From contig NZ_JAJJMO010000001.1 of NCBI RefSeq assembly GCF_020905345.1, positions 558,001 to 622,000 on the forward strand: 64,000 nt of DNA, given 5' to 3'. Below, piece by piece: positions 13,744 through 22,488 of this stretch. This stretch comes from Flavobacterium pisciphilum (GTDB lineage: Bacteria > Bacteroidota > Bacteroidia > Flavobacteriales > Flavobacteriaceae). The position numbers and the translations under genes are program-made. How positions within the stretch are numbered: position 1 is the first letter of the stretch; every line of letters starts with the position of its first letter. Below the pieces are notes generated by a model. The model did no database searches. It saw nothing but the letters and a program-made list of their open reading frames with translations, and had not been told where the DNA came from.

Positions 13744-15240
13744 ATGAAGAAGAATATTTTTATTTCTTTAGCATTAGCTGCTACTTTATTTGTTAGTGCT
13801 CAACAAAAAAACACGTTACTAGAACAATCTTTTTGGAAGACTTCACCAGATGTAACTGCTGTTAAAGCCGAAATAGAAAAAGGAAGCAACCCTTCTCAGC
13901 CTAATCAAAGTGCTTTTGACCCAGTTGTTATAGCTATTAATAATGATGCTCCAAATGCAACTATAAAATTCCTTTTAGAACAGCCAGGAAATCCAGTAAA
14001 TAAAATGACGCATGATAACCGTATTTATTTACACTGGGCAGCTTACAGAGGAAATGTTGAACTTGTAGAATATCTTATTGCTAAAGGTTCTGATATTAAT
14101 CTTGAAGATAGTAAAGGTACAACCCCAATTGCTTTCGCAGCTAGTAATGGACAACCTAATCAAGCTTTATACGAGACTTTTTTTAAAGCAGGAATTGACC
14201 CAAAGAAAAAATATAGAGACGGAGCTAACTTATTATTAATGGCAGTTTCTAATGATAAAGATTTAAGCCTTTCAGCTTATTTTGCAACTAAAGGAATGTC
14301 TTTAAAAGATACTGATAACGAAGGAAACACAGCGTTTAATTATGCTGCTAGATCTGGAAATATTACCATTTTAAAGAAGCTTTTAGAAAAAGGAGTTAAG
14401 TTTAATGATAATGCACTTCTTATAGCAGCGCAGGGAGCTCGTAGAGAGACAACTCCTTTTGAAACTTATAAATATTTAGTTGAAGAAATTAAAATAAAAC
14501 CAACTGCAGTAAGTAAATCTGGGGAAAATGTTTTTCATTATTTAGCAGGTAAACCTAATCAAACTGAAATCGTAAAATATTTCCTAGCTAAAGGTGTAGA
14601 TGCAAACAAAGCAGATAAAGATGGAAATACACCATTAATGATTGCTGCTTCGGCTAAGGATACTGCTGTTTTAGAACAATTCCTTCCAGTAGTAAAAAAT
14701 ATAAATACTCAAAACCTTAAAGGTGAATCTGCTTTAACATTTGCAGTGAAATCTGGAACTCCTGAAACTGTTGAAATTCTTTTAACTAAAGGAGCTGACG
14801 TTACGGTTAAAGATAAAGATGGAAATAATTTAGGGGTTTATTTGGTACAATCTTATCGTCCACAAAATGGTCGTGAAGCAGGTCCAGCAAAAGATCCTTT
14901 TGAAGCTAAAATAAAGTTACTTCAGGACAAAGGATTAAACTTATCTGAACCTCAAAAAGATGGAAGTACTTTATATCACGTTGCAATTACTAAAAATGAT
15001 TTAACATTGCTAAAAAAATTAGCTTCTTTAAAGATTGATGTAAATGCAAAAAACAAAGATGGCTTAACTGCGCTACATAAAGCTGCAATGGTTTCTAAAG
15101 ATGATTCTATCTTAAAATATCTAATGTCTATTGGTGCAAAAAAAGATATTCAAACTGAATTTGACGAAAGTGCCTACGCACTAGCAAAGGAAAATGAAAC
15201 ATTGACAAAAAATAACGTCTCTCTTGAATTTTTAAAATAA
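13744..15240 (+). CDS. secreted ankyrin-repeat protein
   Basis: A 498-residue protein with a signal peptide ending near VSAQQK (about residue 20). The rest is a solenoid of roughly ten ankyrin repeats, for example NRIYLHWAAYRGNVELVEYL, DGNTPLMIAASAKDTAVLEQ and DGLTALHKAAMVSKDDSILK. No enzymatic domain is visible, so it should act by protein binding in the periplasm. It is the first gene of an operon and is followed after 78 nt by a DUF2271 gene, a PepSY-type flavoprotein and apbE. The context suggests a scaffold or partner for a flavinylated redox system. That role is inference; the ankyrin assignment is clear from the sequence. Confidence 0.9.
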   Translation: MKKNIFISLALAATLFVSAQQKNTLLEQSFWKTSPDVTAVKAEIEKGSNPSQPNQSAFDPVVIAINNDAPNATIKFLLEQPGNPVNKMTHDNRIYLHWAAYRGNVELVEYLIAKGSDINLEDSKGTTPIAFAASNGQPNQALYETFFKAGIDPKKKYRDGANLLLMAVSNDKDLSLSAYFATKGMSLKDTDNEGNTAFNYAARSGNITILKKLLEKGVKFNDNALLIAAQGARRETTPFETYKYLVEEIKIKPTAVSKSGENVFHYLAGKPNQTEIVKYFLAKGVDANKADKDGNTPLMIAASAKDTAVLEQFLPVVKNINTQNLKGESALTFAVKSGTPETVEILLTKGADVTVKDKDGNNLGVYLVQSYRPQNGREAGPAKDPFEAKIKLLQDKGLNLSEPQKDGSTLYHVAITKNDLTLLKKLASLKIDVNAKNKDGLTALHKAAMVSKDDSILKYLMSIGAKKDIQTEFDESAYALAKENETLTKNNVSLEFLK

Positions 15241-15318
15241 CATGATACTGTTTGTGATTCTTCTAAATAACAATACGTAATCGCAATACTAAATCCAATA
15301 AACAAAGGTAATTACACT

Positions 15319-15804
15319 ATGAAATCAATATTTAAAATAGCTCTTACTGGAGCACTTATCTGCCTACTATCTGTACAAGCTTCTGCACAGGCTTCAAAAT
15401 ACAAATGCATGCTTCAAATGTCTAACTATATGGGAGAAGGTGCCTATATAGTTGTTTCTCTTATCAATGCTAAAGGAGAGTATGAGAAAACACTTTATGT
15501 AATGGGAGACGATAAAAAATGGTACAACACTCTAAAAGAATGGAATAAATTTCATTCTAAAAAACCATCTGATAATATTAGTGCTAAAACTGGTGCCTCT
15601 GTAACTGGTGGTGACAGAAGCATTACTACAATAGAAATTGAAGATTCTAAAATCAATTCAGGATACAAATTAAGATTTGAAAGTGCTGTTGAAGATCAAA
15701 AATATTATGTAAATGATTTAGAAATTCCTCTTACAACTGAAGGGTTAGCTGCTAAAACTGAAGGTAAAGGATATATTCGTTACGTAAGATTAAATAAAAT
15801 ATAA
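15319..15804 (+). CDS. DUF2271 protein, predicted flavinylated periplasmic carrier
   Basis: A 161-residue exported protein with a signal peptide cleaved near SAQA (residues 21-24). The body matches the DUF2271 pattern (YIVVSLINAKGEYEKTLYVM, KKWYNTLKEW, then a beta-rich C-terminus). Residues 85-94 read DNISAKTGAS. The TGAS part fits the ApbE flavinylation motif ([S/T]-G-A-[S/T]), with Ser94 as the likely FMN acceptor. DUF2271 proteins have been linked by gene context to ApbE-dependent extracytosolic flavin transfer. The two downstream genes (spacing 14 and 22 nt) encode the predicted membrane reductase and the flavin transferase. The flavinylation site is inferred from the motif and not proven. 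Confidence 0.82.
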   Translation: MKSIFKIALTGALICLLSVQASAQASKYKCMLQMSNYMGEGAYIVVSLINAKGEYEKTLYVMGDDKKWYNTLKEWNKFHSKKPSDNISAKTGASVTGGDRSITTIEIEDSKINSGYKLRFESAVEDQKYYVNDLEIPLTTEGLAAKTEGKGYIRYVRLNKI

Positions 15805-15818
15805 TAGCATAGCATATA

Positions 15819-18008
15819 ATGATTCTTTCTTTTTGGCGTTACTCTCACTTGGCTTTGGCTTTGTTTTCTTCTTTGTTTCTACTAGTTGCATCTGTTACAG
15901 GTATAATTTTGGCAGTTGATGCTGTACAAGAAAAAACACTTCCTTACCGAGCAACAAATTTTGATACAATAACTCTAGAACAGACATTGCCTGTTTTAAA
16001 AAAGCTATATCCTGAAATTACAGAATTAAGTGTAGATCACAATCAATTTGTAACACTTCAGGCTATAGATCAAGACGGTAATGATGTCAATGCTTATATT
16101 GATCCATTAACCGCCAAGGAGATTGGTACGCCTTTAAAAAAGACAGAATTTATTCAATGGGTAACCGCTTTTCATCGTTCTTTATTTTTAAAAGAAACAG
16201 GACGTTTTTTTGTTGGGTTTATCTCATTTTTACTTTTTTTAATTTCGATTTCAGGTTTTGTACTTGTTGTTAAAAGACAACTAGGAGTCCGTAAATTCTT
16301 TTCGAAAGTAACCAAAGATTATTTTTCTCAATACTATCACATTGTCTTGGGAAGATTGAGTTTAATACCAATTTTGATTATTGCGCTCACTGGAACTTAT
16401 CTAACATTGGAAAGGTTTAACTTTTTCATGGATAAAGAAAAAAAGCAGCAGGAAAAATCAATTACGGTTGCGGAACAAAAAGATGACAAAACATCTATAT
16501 TCAAACACACTCTTTTATCAGATGTTAAGAAGATAGAATTTCCTTTCTCTGATGATCCTGAAGAATATTATATTATTCAATTGAGTGACCGTGAAATTGA
16601 AGTTAATCAGGTAACTGGGGCTCTAGTAACAGAGAAACTTTCTCCAACGAGAACACAATTAGCTCTTTTAAGCCTTAATCTTCATACCGGAAAAACCAAT
16701 GCTATTTGGGCAATAATTCTTGGAATTACGTGTCTAAACATTCTGTTCTTTATTTATTCTGGTTTTGCAATGACTTTAAAAAGAAGAGCAAGCCGAATCA
16801 AAAATAAATGCAAAGCTGATGAAAGTAAATTTATCTTATTAGCTGGTTCTGAAAACGGAAGTTCTTTGCGATTTGCCAATGCAATTCACAAGCAATTGAT
16901 TGCAAACGGTGAAAAAGTTTTCTTGAGCGAATTGAACAATTTTAAAACTTTCCCCAAAGCAGAACACATTATTATTTTTACATCAACACACGGTTTAGGT
17001 GACGCCCCTTCTAATGGAGACAAGTTTGCATCTATCCTAAAAAAACACAATCAAGAACATAAAGTTCATTTTTCTGTTGTTGGGTTTGGATCAAAAATCT
17101 ATCCTAGCTTTTGCGGTTTTGCTTATGAAATTGATGCTGCATTAGAAAAACAAAATTGGGCTAATCGTTTACTTGAAGTTCAGACTATAAATGATAAATC
17201 TGCCGAAGAATTTGTAAACTGGGTTAGATTATGGAGTGATAAAACTGGAATTCCGTTATCTCCAACACCTTCTTTGTATAATGAAGTTCCTAAAGGATTA
17301 CAGAAATTAACAGTAATAGATAAAACTCTTGTTACTGATTCAGAACATACTTTTATACTTACTTTACGTGCAGGAAGCAGCACCAAATTTACTTCAGGTG
17401 ATTTACTAGCCGTTTATCCTGCAAATGACAATAGAGAACGCCTCTACTCTATTGGAAATCATTCAGGCAATGTGCAATTAGTTGTAAAACTGCATTCACA
17501 TGGCTTAGGCTCTAGTTATTTAAATGATCTTGAACTTGGTTCTGTCATTAAAGCAAGAATTTTAAAGAATCAAGCTTTTTACTTTCCTAAAAATTCTCCT
17601 AAAGTGGCTTTTATTTCAAACGGAACTGGTATTGCTCCTTTCCTTGGAATGATTGAACAAAATAAAACAAAAACAGAAACTCATTTGTATTGTGGTTTCA
17701 GAATGGAAACTGAAACTGTTTCTGGATATAAAAAGTTTGCTGAAACCATGATTCAGAAGCAACACCTTCATGGTTTTCATTTAGCATTATCACGTGAAGC
17801 AGAACATTTTTATGTAATGGATTTGATAAACCGTGATGCTAATTTCTTTGTTGATTTATTATTACAAGGTGGTGTCATTATGATTTGTGGTTCATTGGCT
17901 ATGCAAAAAGATGTAGAAACTGCTCTTGATGTATTATGCCTATCTAAACAAACCAAAAGCATATTGGACTTTAAAAATAATGGGCAAATATTGACTGATT
18001 GTTATTAG
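15819..18008 (+). CDS. PepSY-type membrane protein fused to flavodoxin and ferredoxin-NADP reductase domains
   Basis: A 729-residue inner-membrane flavoprotein. Residues 1-320 are a PepSY-associated membrane part with four helices (about 11-33, 130-151, 180-197, 295-317) and periplasmic loops. Residues about 337-470 form a flavodoxin-like domain (LLAGSENGSSLRFANAI, FTSTHGLGDAPSNGD). Residues about 495-729 form a ferredoxin/sulfite-reductase-type FAD/NADPH domain, with RLYSI (541-545) for FAD, NGTGIAPFLG near 602-608 for NADPH and MICGSLAMQKDV near the C-terminus. The layout is that of a transmembrane reductase moving electrons from cytosolic NADPH through FAD and FMN to a periplasmic acceptor, here most likely the DUF2271 protein just upstream. 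The domain assignment is firm and the acceptor is inferred from the operon. Confidence 0.88.
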   Translation: MILSFWRYSHLALALFSSLFLLVASVTGIILAVDAVQEKTLPYRATNFDTITLEQTLPVLKKLYPEITELSVDHNQFVTLQAIDQDGNDVNAYIDPLTAKEIGTPLKKTEFIQWVTAFHRSLFLKETGRFFVGFISFLLFLISISGFVLVVKRQLGVRKFFSKVTKDYFSQYYHIVLGRLSLIPILIIALTGTYLTLERFNFFMDKEKKQQEKSITVAEQKDDKTSIFKHTLLSDVKKIEFPFSDDPEEYYIIQLSDREIEVNQVTGALVTEKLSPTRTQLALLSLNLHTGKTNAIWAIILGITCLNILFFIYSGFAMTLKRRASRIKNKCKADESKFILLAGSENGSSLRFANAIHKQLIANGEKVFLSELNNFKTFPKAEHIIIFTSTHGLGDAPSNGDKFASILKKHNQEHKVHFSVVGFGSKIYPSFCGFAYEIDAALEKQNWANRLLEVQTINDKSAEEFVNWVRLWSDKTGIPLSPTPSLYNEVPKGLQKLTVIDKTLVTDSEHTFILTLRAGSSTKFTSGDLLAVYPANDNRERLYSIGNHSGNVQLVVKLHSHGLGSSYLNDLELGSVIKARILKNQAFYFPKNSPKVAFISNGTGIAPFLGMIEQNKTKTETHLYCGFRMETETVSGYKKFAETMIQKQHLHGFHLALSREAEHFYVMDLINRDANFFVDLLLQGGVIMICGSLAMQKDVETALDVLCLSKQTKSILDFKNNGQILTDCY

Positions 18009-18030
18009 CAATATCCAAAAGATACTATTC

Positions 18031-19050
18031 ATGCAAACTAATAGAAACTCTATAAAGCAACTTTTATTTTTTTTAGTACTTAGCTGTAGCTTTTATACTC
18101 ATGCGCAAGCTCAAGTTTTACGAAAAAGAACTACACTCCTCATGGGAAGCCGTTTTGACATTACAATTGTCGCAAACGATTCTCTGACTGCTGAACAAAA
18201 TATTGATGCTTCTATTGCCGAAATTACTAGAATAGAAAATTTAATTTCAGATTGGAAATCAGATTCACAAGTTTCCGAAGTAAATCAAAATTCTGGAATT
18301 CGACCTGTTAAAGTAGATCGAGAAGTTTTTGAATTAACACAAAGAGCAATCCGTTTATCGGAAATGACAAATGGTGGATTTGATGTTAGTTTTGCCGCAA
18401 TGGATAGAATCTGGAAATTTGACGGATCGATGACCGAAATGCCTTCTCCAGAAAGCATTAAAAAATCGGTAGAGAAAGTTGGCTATAAAAACATCATTTT
18501 AGACTCTGTACAATCTACTATATTTCTGAAGATAAAAGGAATGAAAATAGGATTTGGTGCACTTGGAGAAGGCTATGCGGCTGACAAATGCCGTGATATG
18601 ATGCTAGCAAAAGGAATTAATGCTGGAATTATAAATGGTTCAGGGGATATGAGTACATGGGGGAAACAACCTAATGGTGCGCCTTGGAAAATTGGCATCA
18701 CCAATCCGTTTAATCCTGAGAAACTCCTAGCTGTTGTACCTTTAGAACAAGAAGCTGTTACCACTTCTGGAAGCTATGAAAAATTTGTTGTTTTTAATGG
18801 TAAACACTATTCACACATTATAAATCCTGCAACAGGATATCCTGCAACTGGTTTATGTAGTGTAACTGTTTTTGGTCCTAATGCCGAAATGGCAAATGGT
18901 TTGAGCACTTCTATGATGGTACTAGGGAAAAAAGAGGGCTTATTATTCCTTAAAAAGTTTCCTAATTACAGCTGCCTGATGATTACTGATAAAGGAAAGG
19001 TTATAAAATCAGAAAACTTCCGTCTCAAAAAATTCAAGGCCAAATTATAG
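18031..19050 (+). CDS. apbE: FAD:protein FMN transferase (ApbE)
   Basis: A 339-residue exported enzyme that transfers FMN from FAD to a Thr/Ser of a target protein in the periplasm. The N-terminal signal peptide ends near HAQAQ (about residue 28). Family hallmarks are MGSRFDITI, MTNGGFDVSF, GALGEGYAAD, NGSGDMSTWG, EAVTTSGSYE and HIINPATGYPA. In the GGIAKGYavD position this copy has Glu in place of the usual Lys. It is the last gene of the four-gene operon, 22 nt after the PepSY flavoprotein, and its natural substrate is probably the DUF2271 protein with motif TGAS. There is no strong terminator directly behind the gene. Confidence 0.93.
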   Translation: MQTNRNSIKQLLFFLVLSCSFYTHAQAQVLRKRTTLLMGSRFDITIVANDSLTAEQNIDASIAEITRIENLISDWKSDSQVSEVNQNSGIRPVKVDREVFELTQRAIRLSEMTNGGFDVSFAAMDRIWKFDGSMTEMPSPESIKKSVEKVGYKNIILDSVQSTIFLKIKGMKIGFGALGEGYAADKCRDMMLAKGINAGIINGSGDMSTWGKQPNGAPWKIGITNPFNPEKLLAVVPLEQEAVTTSGSYEKFVVFNGKHYSHIINPATGYPATGLCSVTVFGPNAEMANGLSTSMMVLGKKEGLLFLKKFPNYSCLMITDKGKVIKSENFRLKKFKAKL

Positions 19051-19106
19051 TTTACTAATCATAGCTACTATCTTCTTAAAAGTTAACAAAAACGAAATCT
19101 TCTTGT

Positions 19107-19137
19107 TTGTCTTTCGTCAAAATTAAGTTTACTTTTG
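19107..19137 (+). promoter_or_regulatory. promoter of the M42 peptidase gene
   Basis: TTG (19107-19109), a 20-nt spacer and TACTTTTG (19130-19137). A start near 19144 would give a leader of about 160 nt, long for this organism. I found no recognisable riboswitch in that leader. Confidence 0.65.
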
Positions 19138-19306
19138 CTTATATATACTTTGCATTTAGGCGTTACAAGTATGCGAGAAATTATCCATTAATTACTCTCT
19201 TTTGCCTAAACTACTAACTAAAATAGATTACTCACTCAGATAATCCTTTTAAATAAGTTGGTATGGGTATAAAACACAAATTTATAATTTAGAAAAAAAT
19301 ATTTTT

Positions 19307-20395
19307 ATGAGTACAAAATCAATCTTAAACGATACTTCAATTGCTTTTCTAGAAAGCTATCTTAATAACGCTTCTCCTACTGGTTATGAAAGCGATGGTC
19401 AAAAAATTTGGATGGATTACTTAAAGCCTTATGTTGATACTTTTATTACTGATACATACGGAACTGCAGTGGGTGTTATAAACCCAGACGCTCCATATAA
19501 AGTAGTTATTGAGGGGCATGCAGATGAAATTTCATGGTATGTAAACTATATTACTGATGACGGATTAATATATGTGATTCGAAATGGTGGATCTGATCAC
19601 CAGATTGCTCCATCAAAAAGAGTTAATATTCATACTAAAAAAGGAATTGTTAAAGGAGTCTTTGGATGGCCAGCAATTCATACAAGATTACGTGATAAAG
19701 AAGAGGTTCCAAAAATCAGCAATATTTTTATTGATTTAGGTTGTGAAACCAAAGAGGAAGTTGAAAAAATGGGAGTTCATGTAGGTTGTGTAATTACCTA
19801 TCCTGACGAATTTATGATTCTAAACGAAAATAAATTTGTTTGTCGTGCTATCGATAACAGAATGGGTGGTTTTATGATTGCCGAAGTAGCTCGTTTGCTA
19901 CATGAAAACAAAGTAAAACTTCCATTTGGATTGTACATTACAAATTCTGTTCAAGAAGAAGTTGGTTTGCGTGGTGCTGAAATGATTACCAAAACTATCA
20001 AACCTAATGTAGCTATTGTTACTGATGTTTGTCACGATTCAACTACTCCTATGATTGAAAAGAAAATTGAAGGGGATACAAAAATTGGTTTAGGACCAGT
20101 TATTACTTACGCACCTGCTGTACAAAATAATTTACGTGAACTGATAATTGATGCTGCTGAAACTAATAAAATTCCGTTTCAACGTTTAGCATCTTCTCGT
20201 GTTACAGGAACTGATACTGATGCGTTTGCATACAGCAATGGTGGAGTAGCTTCAGCTTTAATTTCTCTTCCATTACGATACATGCACACTACTGTAGAAA
20301 TGGTTCATCGTGATGATGTAGAAAACGTAATTAAATTGATTTACGAATCATTACTTAAAATTGAAAACGAAGAAACTTTTTCTTATTTCAAATAA
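19307..20395 (+). CDS. M42 family metallo-aminopeptidase / endoglucanase-like peptidase
   Basis: A 362-residue cytoplasmic dinuclear metallopeptidase of family M42. It shows the expected metal and catalytic motifs in order: EGHADEISW (His ligand), DNRMGG (bridging Asp), QEEVGLRGAE (catalytic and ligand Glu pair), TDVCHDSTTP (Asp ligand) and MHTTVEMVHRDD (C-terminal His). The length is normal for the family. It probably trims peptides from the N-terminus during protein turnover. It stands alone between its own promoter and a strong hairpin terminator shared with the convergent ankyrin gene. Confidence 0.93.
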   Translation: MSTKSILNDTSIAFLESYLNNASPTGYESDGQKIWMDYLKPYVDTFITDTYGTAVGVINPDAPYKVVIEGHADEISWYVNYITDDGLIYVIRNGGSDHQIAPSKRVNIHTKKGIVKGVFGWPAIHTRLRDKEEVPKISNIFIDLGCETKEEVEKMGVHVGCVITYPDEFMILNENKFVCRAIDNRMGGFMIAEVARLLHENKVKLPFGLYITNSVQEEVGLRGAEMITKTIKPNVAIVTDVCHDSTTPMIEKKIEGDTKIGLGPVITYAPAVQNNLRELIIDAAETNKIPFQRLASSRVTGTDTDAFAYSNGGVASALISLPLRYMHTTVEMVHRDDVENVIKLIYESLLKIENEETFSYFK

Positions 20396-20416
20396 AATTT
20401 AAAATAGCTTCTTAAT

Positions 20417-20459
20417 TAAAAAACCCCACAAATCCTGATTTAGATTTATGGGGTTTTTT
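20417..20459. terminator. bidirectional terminator between M42 peptidase and ankyrin gene 1
   Basis: AACCCCACAAATC pairs with GATTTATGGGGTT, with A-runs before and T-runs after. It can therefore stop transcription of both the plus-strand peptidase gene and the minus-strand ankyrin gene. Confidence 0.88.
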
Positions 20460-20492
20460 ATTAAAACTAACCTTAACTTTAATATCATATTA

Positions 20493-20876
20493 TTAGTCTC
20501 TTTTTAAAAGTGCAACAGCATCTTTTGCATTAGACAACTCAGCATATTTTAATGCAGTAAAACCTTTTTCATTCTTTGCTTTAATATTTGCTCCATTTGA
20601 TAACAAAATTTTTATAATCTCAACTTGATTATATCGTGCTGCAGTCATTAATGGAGTCAACTCATTTGATATTTTATTGACATCTACTCCATATTCAATA
20701 AACTTTTTAACTGTTTCGATATCCCCTTTTCTTATAGCTGTATTTAATGGTGCTGAATCAAAAGATGAAACAATAGCTTTGTCATTAATAAATGATTTTT
20801 GAACTGAATTTGAAGCTAAAGAAACATTAACAAAAGCTACTAAAGCTACTCCTAAATAAACGATTGAATTTTTCAT
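20493..20876 (-). CDS. small secreted ankyrin-repeat protein (paralogue 1)
   Basis: A 127-residue protein with an N-terminal signal segment (MKNSIVYLGVALVAFVNVSL) and three ankyrin repeats: PLNTAIRKGDIETVKKFIEY, LTPLMTAARYNQVEIIKILL and GFTALKYAELSNAKDAVALL. It is one of three tandem paralogues (also at 21226 and 21856) that differ mainly just after the signal peptide. Each has its own leader and terminator, so they are separate transcripts. The leader is built of repeated ATCAATCA words. Function is unknown; protein binding in the periplasm is the reasonable guess. Confidence 0.88.
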   Translation of the reverse strand: MKNSIVYLGVALVAFVNVSLASNSVQKSFINDKAIVSSFDSAPLNTAIRKGDIETVKKFIEYGVDVNKISNELTPLMTAARYNQVEIIKILLSNGANIKAKNEKGFTALKYAELSNAKDAVALLKRD

Positions 20877-20933
20877 GGTGATTGTTTTTTGATTGATGAT
20901 TTTTGATTTTTTGAATTTCTATTAATTCTTATA

Positions 20934-20973
20934 CAAATATATATTTAAAATTGGTATTATGCATTACAAGGTA
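20934..20973 (-). promoter_or_regulatory. conserved promoter/operator element of ankyrin gene 1
   Basis: On the minus strand a TATATTTG minus-7 box (complement of 20934-20941) is preceded at 25 nt by CCTTG within TACCTTGTAATGC (complement of 20961-20973). The same 13-bp word at the same distance lies before paralogue 2 but not before paralogue 3. The long spacer suggests that the upstream word may be an activator or repressor site and not a plain minus-33 box. Confidence 0.55.
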
Positions 20974-21165
20974 CTTTGTTTTAACTAATAATTAACATTT
21001 ACTTAAAATTAGAGGCGGAACTTTAAATTATTGTTTTAAAATACAAGCGACTCTACTATAAAGACGCCTAAATAAAAAAAATGTTACACAATTTTAAAAT
21101 AAAATAAGAGTCTGAATGTCAAATATTTAATAATTTTAAAATAACAAACCCAAAGCCCCAATAAA

Positions 21166-21206
21166 AACAACACCTCAAGTCTAAATTTAAGAATTGAGGT
21201 GTTGTT
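21166..21206 (-). terminator. terminator of ankyrin gene 2
   Basis: AACAACACCTCAA and TTGAGGTGTTGTT form a perfect 13-bp stem, followed on the minus strand by a T-rich tract. It sits 20 nt after the stop codon of paralogue 2. Confidence 0.87.
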
Positions 21207-21225
21207 TAATTTAAGTTCATTATGA

Positions 21226-21603
21226 TTAATATTCTTTTAAAATGGCTACGGCATCTACTGCTTTAGAAACTTCAGCAAATTTTAAAGCATTGTAACCATT
21301 ATCGGCTGTAGTATAAGGATTAGCTCCTTTTGAAAGCAAAAATTTAATAATCTCTACTTTATTATATCTTGCTGCGGTCATTAATGGGGTAAGTCCTCCT
21401 GAAAACTTATTAACCTTAGCCCCATTTTCAATAAGCTTTTTAACTGTTTCTAAATCCCCTTTACAAATTGCATCATTTAATGGACTTACATCATAACTGA
21501 TGTGCATATCGTTACTAAATGATTTATAATTTGAACCTGAAGCTAACGTCACATTTGCAAAAGCGACTAAAGCTACTCCTAAATAAATGATAGATTTTTT
21601 CAT
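21226..21603 (-). CDS. small secreted ankyrin-repeat protein (paralogue 2)
   Basis: A 125-residue paralogue of the genes on either side, with a signal segment (MKKSIIYLGVALVAFANVTL) and ankyrin repeats PLNDAICKGDLETVKKLIEN, LTPLMTAARYNKVEIIKFLL and GYNALKFAEVSKAVDAVAIL. It shares the ATCAATCA-type leader with both neighbours, and the upstream GCATTACAAGGTA word (21670-21682) with paralogue 1. The close identity within the repeats and divergence near residues 22-40 suggest recent duplication with relaxed constraint behind the signal peptide. Confidence 0.88.
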   Translation of the reverse strand: MKKSIIYLGVALVAFANVTLASGSNYKSFSNDMHISYDVSPLNDAICKGDLETVKKLIENGAKVNKFSGGLTPLMTAARYNKVEIIKFLLSKGANPYTTADNGYNALKFAEVSKAVDAVAILKEY

Positions 21604-21642
21604 GATGATTGATTTTTGATTGATGATTATTAAATTCTAATA

Positions 21643-21682
21643 CAAATATATAATTAAAAACAATAGTATGCATTACAAGGTA
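21643..21682 (-). promoter_or_regulatory. conserved promoter/operator element of ankyrin gene 2
   Basis: TATATTTG on the minus strand (complement of 21643-21650) with the 13-bp word GCATTACAAGGTA at 21670-21682. Spacing is identical to that before paralogue 1. The wider word ATACCTTGTAATGCATACTA is an imperfect inverted repeat. Confidence 0.55.
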
Positions 21683-21801
21683 TCATGTTTTAAAAGTAAA
21701 ACATTCTTTAAATTGAAATTTTAACATACCTCGTATTATAACAAAGACAAAAACATTTATTATAGGACACACAAAAAAAATAAAAGTTACACATTTATAT
21801 A

Positions 21802-21830
21802 TAAAAAAACCTCAAATTGAAATTTGAGGC
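21802..21830 (-). terminator. terminator of ankyrin gene 3
   Basis: CCTCAAATT and AATTTGAGG form a 9-bp stem with a short loop, followed on the minus strand by seven T residues. It sits about 25 nt after the stop of paralogue 3. Confidence 0.85.
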
Positions 21831-21855
21831 CTTCTACTACAATTTTAAATTAAAG

Positions 21856-22248
21856 CTATTTTTTAAGGATACTTTTTAAAAGTTCTACAGCATCTTTTGC
21901 TTTTGAAACTTCAGCATACTTCAAAGCAGTATATCCTCTCTCATTTTTAGTATCTAAGCTTGCCCCTTTTGAGATCAAGAACTTAATAATTTCAACTTTA
22001 TTATAGCGAGCCGCTGCCATCAATGGAGTCATTCCATTTAATATTTTATTTACATCAGCTCCATAATCAATAAATTTTTTCACTGCTTCAATATCACCTT
22101 GACTGATTGCAACATTCAAAGGACTTCTGTCATAATTTTGAATAATGTATTTGTCATTAATGTGTGATTTAAAATTAGTGTTTGATGCATTTGCATTAGT
22201 CACTAAGGCAACTAAAGCAATCCCTAAATAGACGATCGACTTTTTCAT
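21856..22248 (-). CDS. small secreted ankyrin-repeat protein (paralogue 3)
   Basis: A 130-residue protein, the longest of the three tandem paralogues. The signal segment is MKKSIVYLGIALVALVTNAN and the ankyrin repeats are PLNVAISQGDIEAVKKFIDY, MTPLMAAARYNKVEIIKFLI and GYTALKYAEVSKAKDAVELL, ending in a lysine-rich tail. Its leader has the most ATCAATCAAAAA repeats of the three, but the conserved 13-bp upstream word of the other two is missing, so it may be regulated differently. It is the likely first member if the cluster arose by tandem duplication, although the order cannot be settled from this window. Confidence 0.88.
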   Translation of the reverse strand: MKKSIVYLGIALVALVTNANASNTNFKSHINDKYIIQNYDRSPLNVAISQGDIEAVKKFIDYGADVNKILNGMTPLMAAARYNKVEIIKFLISKGASLDTKNERGYTALKYAEVSKAKDAVELLKSILKK

Positions 22249-22488
22249 GATGATTGATTTTTGATTGTTTTTTGATTGATTTTTTGATGATTTATAATGG
22301 GTGAAATTTCATAAAATTAAATTCTAGTTTTAATTAATTCAAAAAGCCCCCATCATACTAATATGACGCACAGAAAACAAAAAGGTTACATTATTAGCAG
22401 TAAAAAATTAAAAACAACACCTTATTTTTTATAACCAATTAAAATTCACAACAATAATTTTTATTTAACTTTACAATAAAAACTTAAA

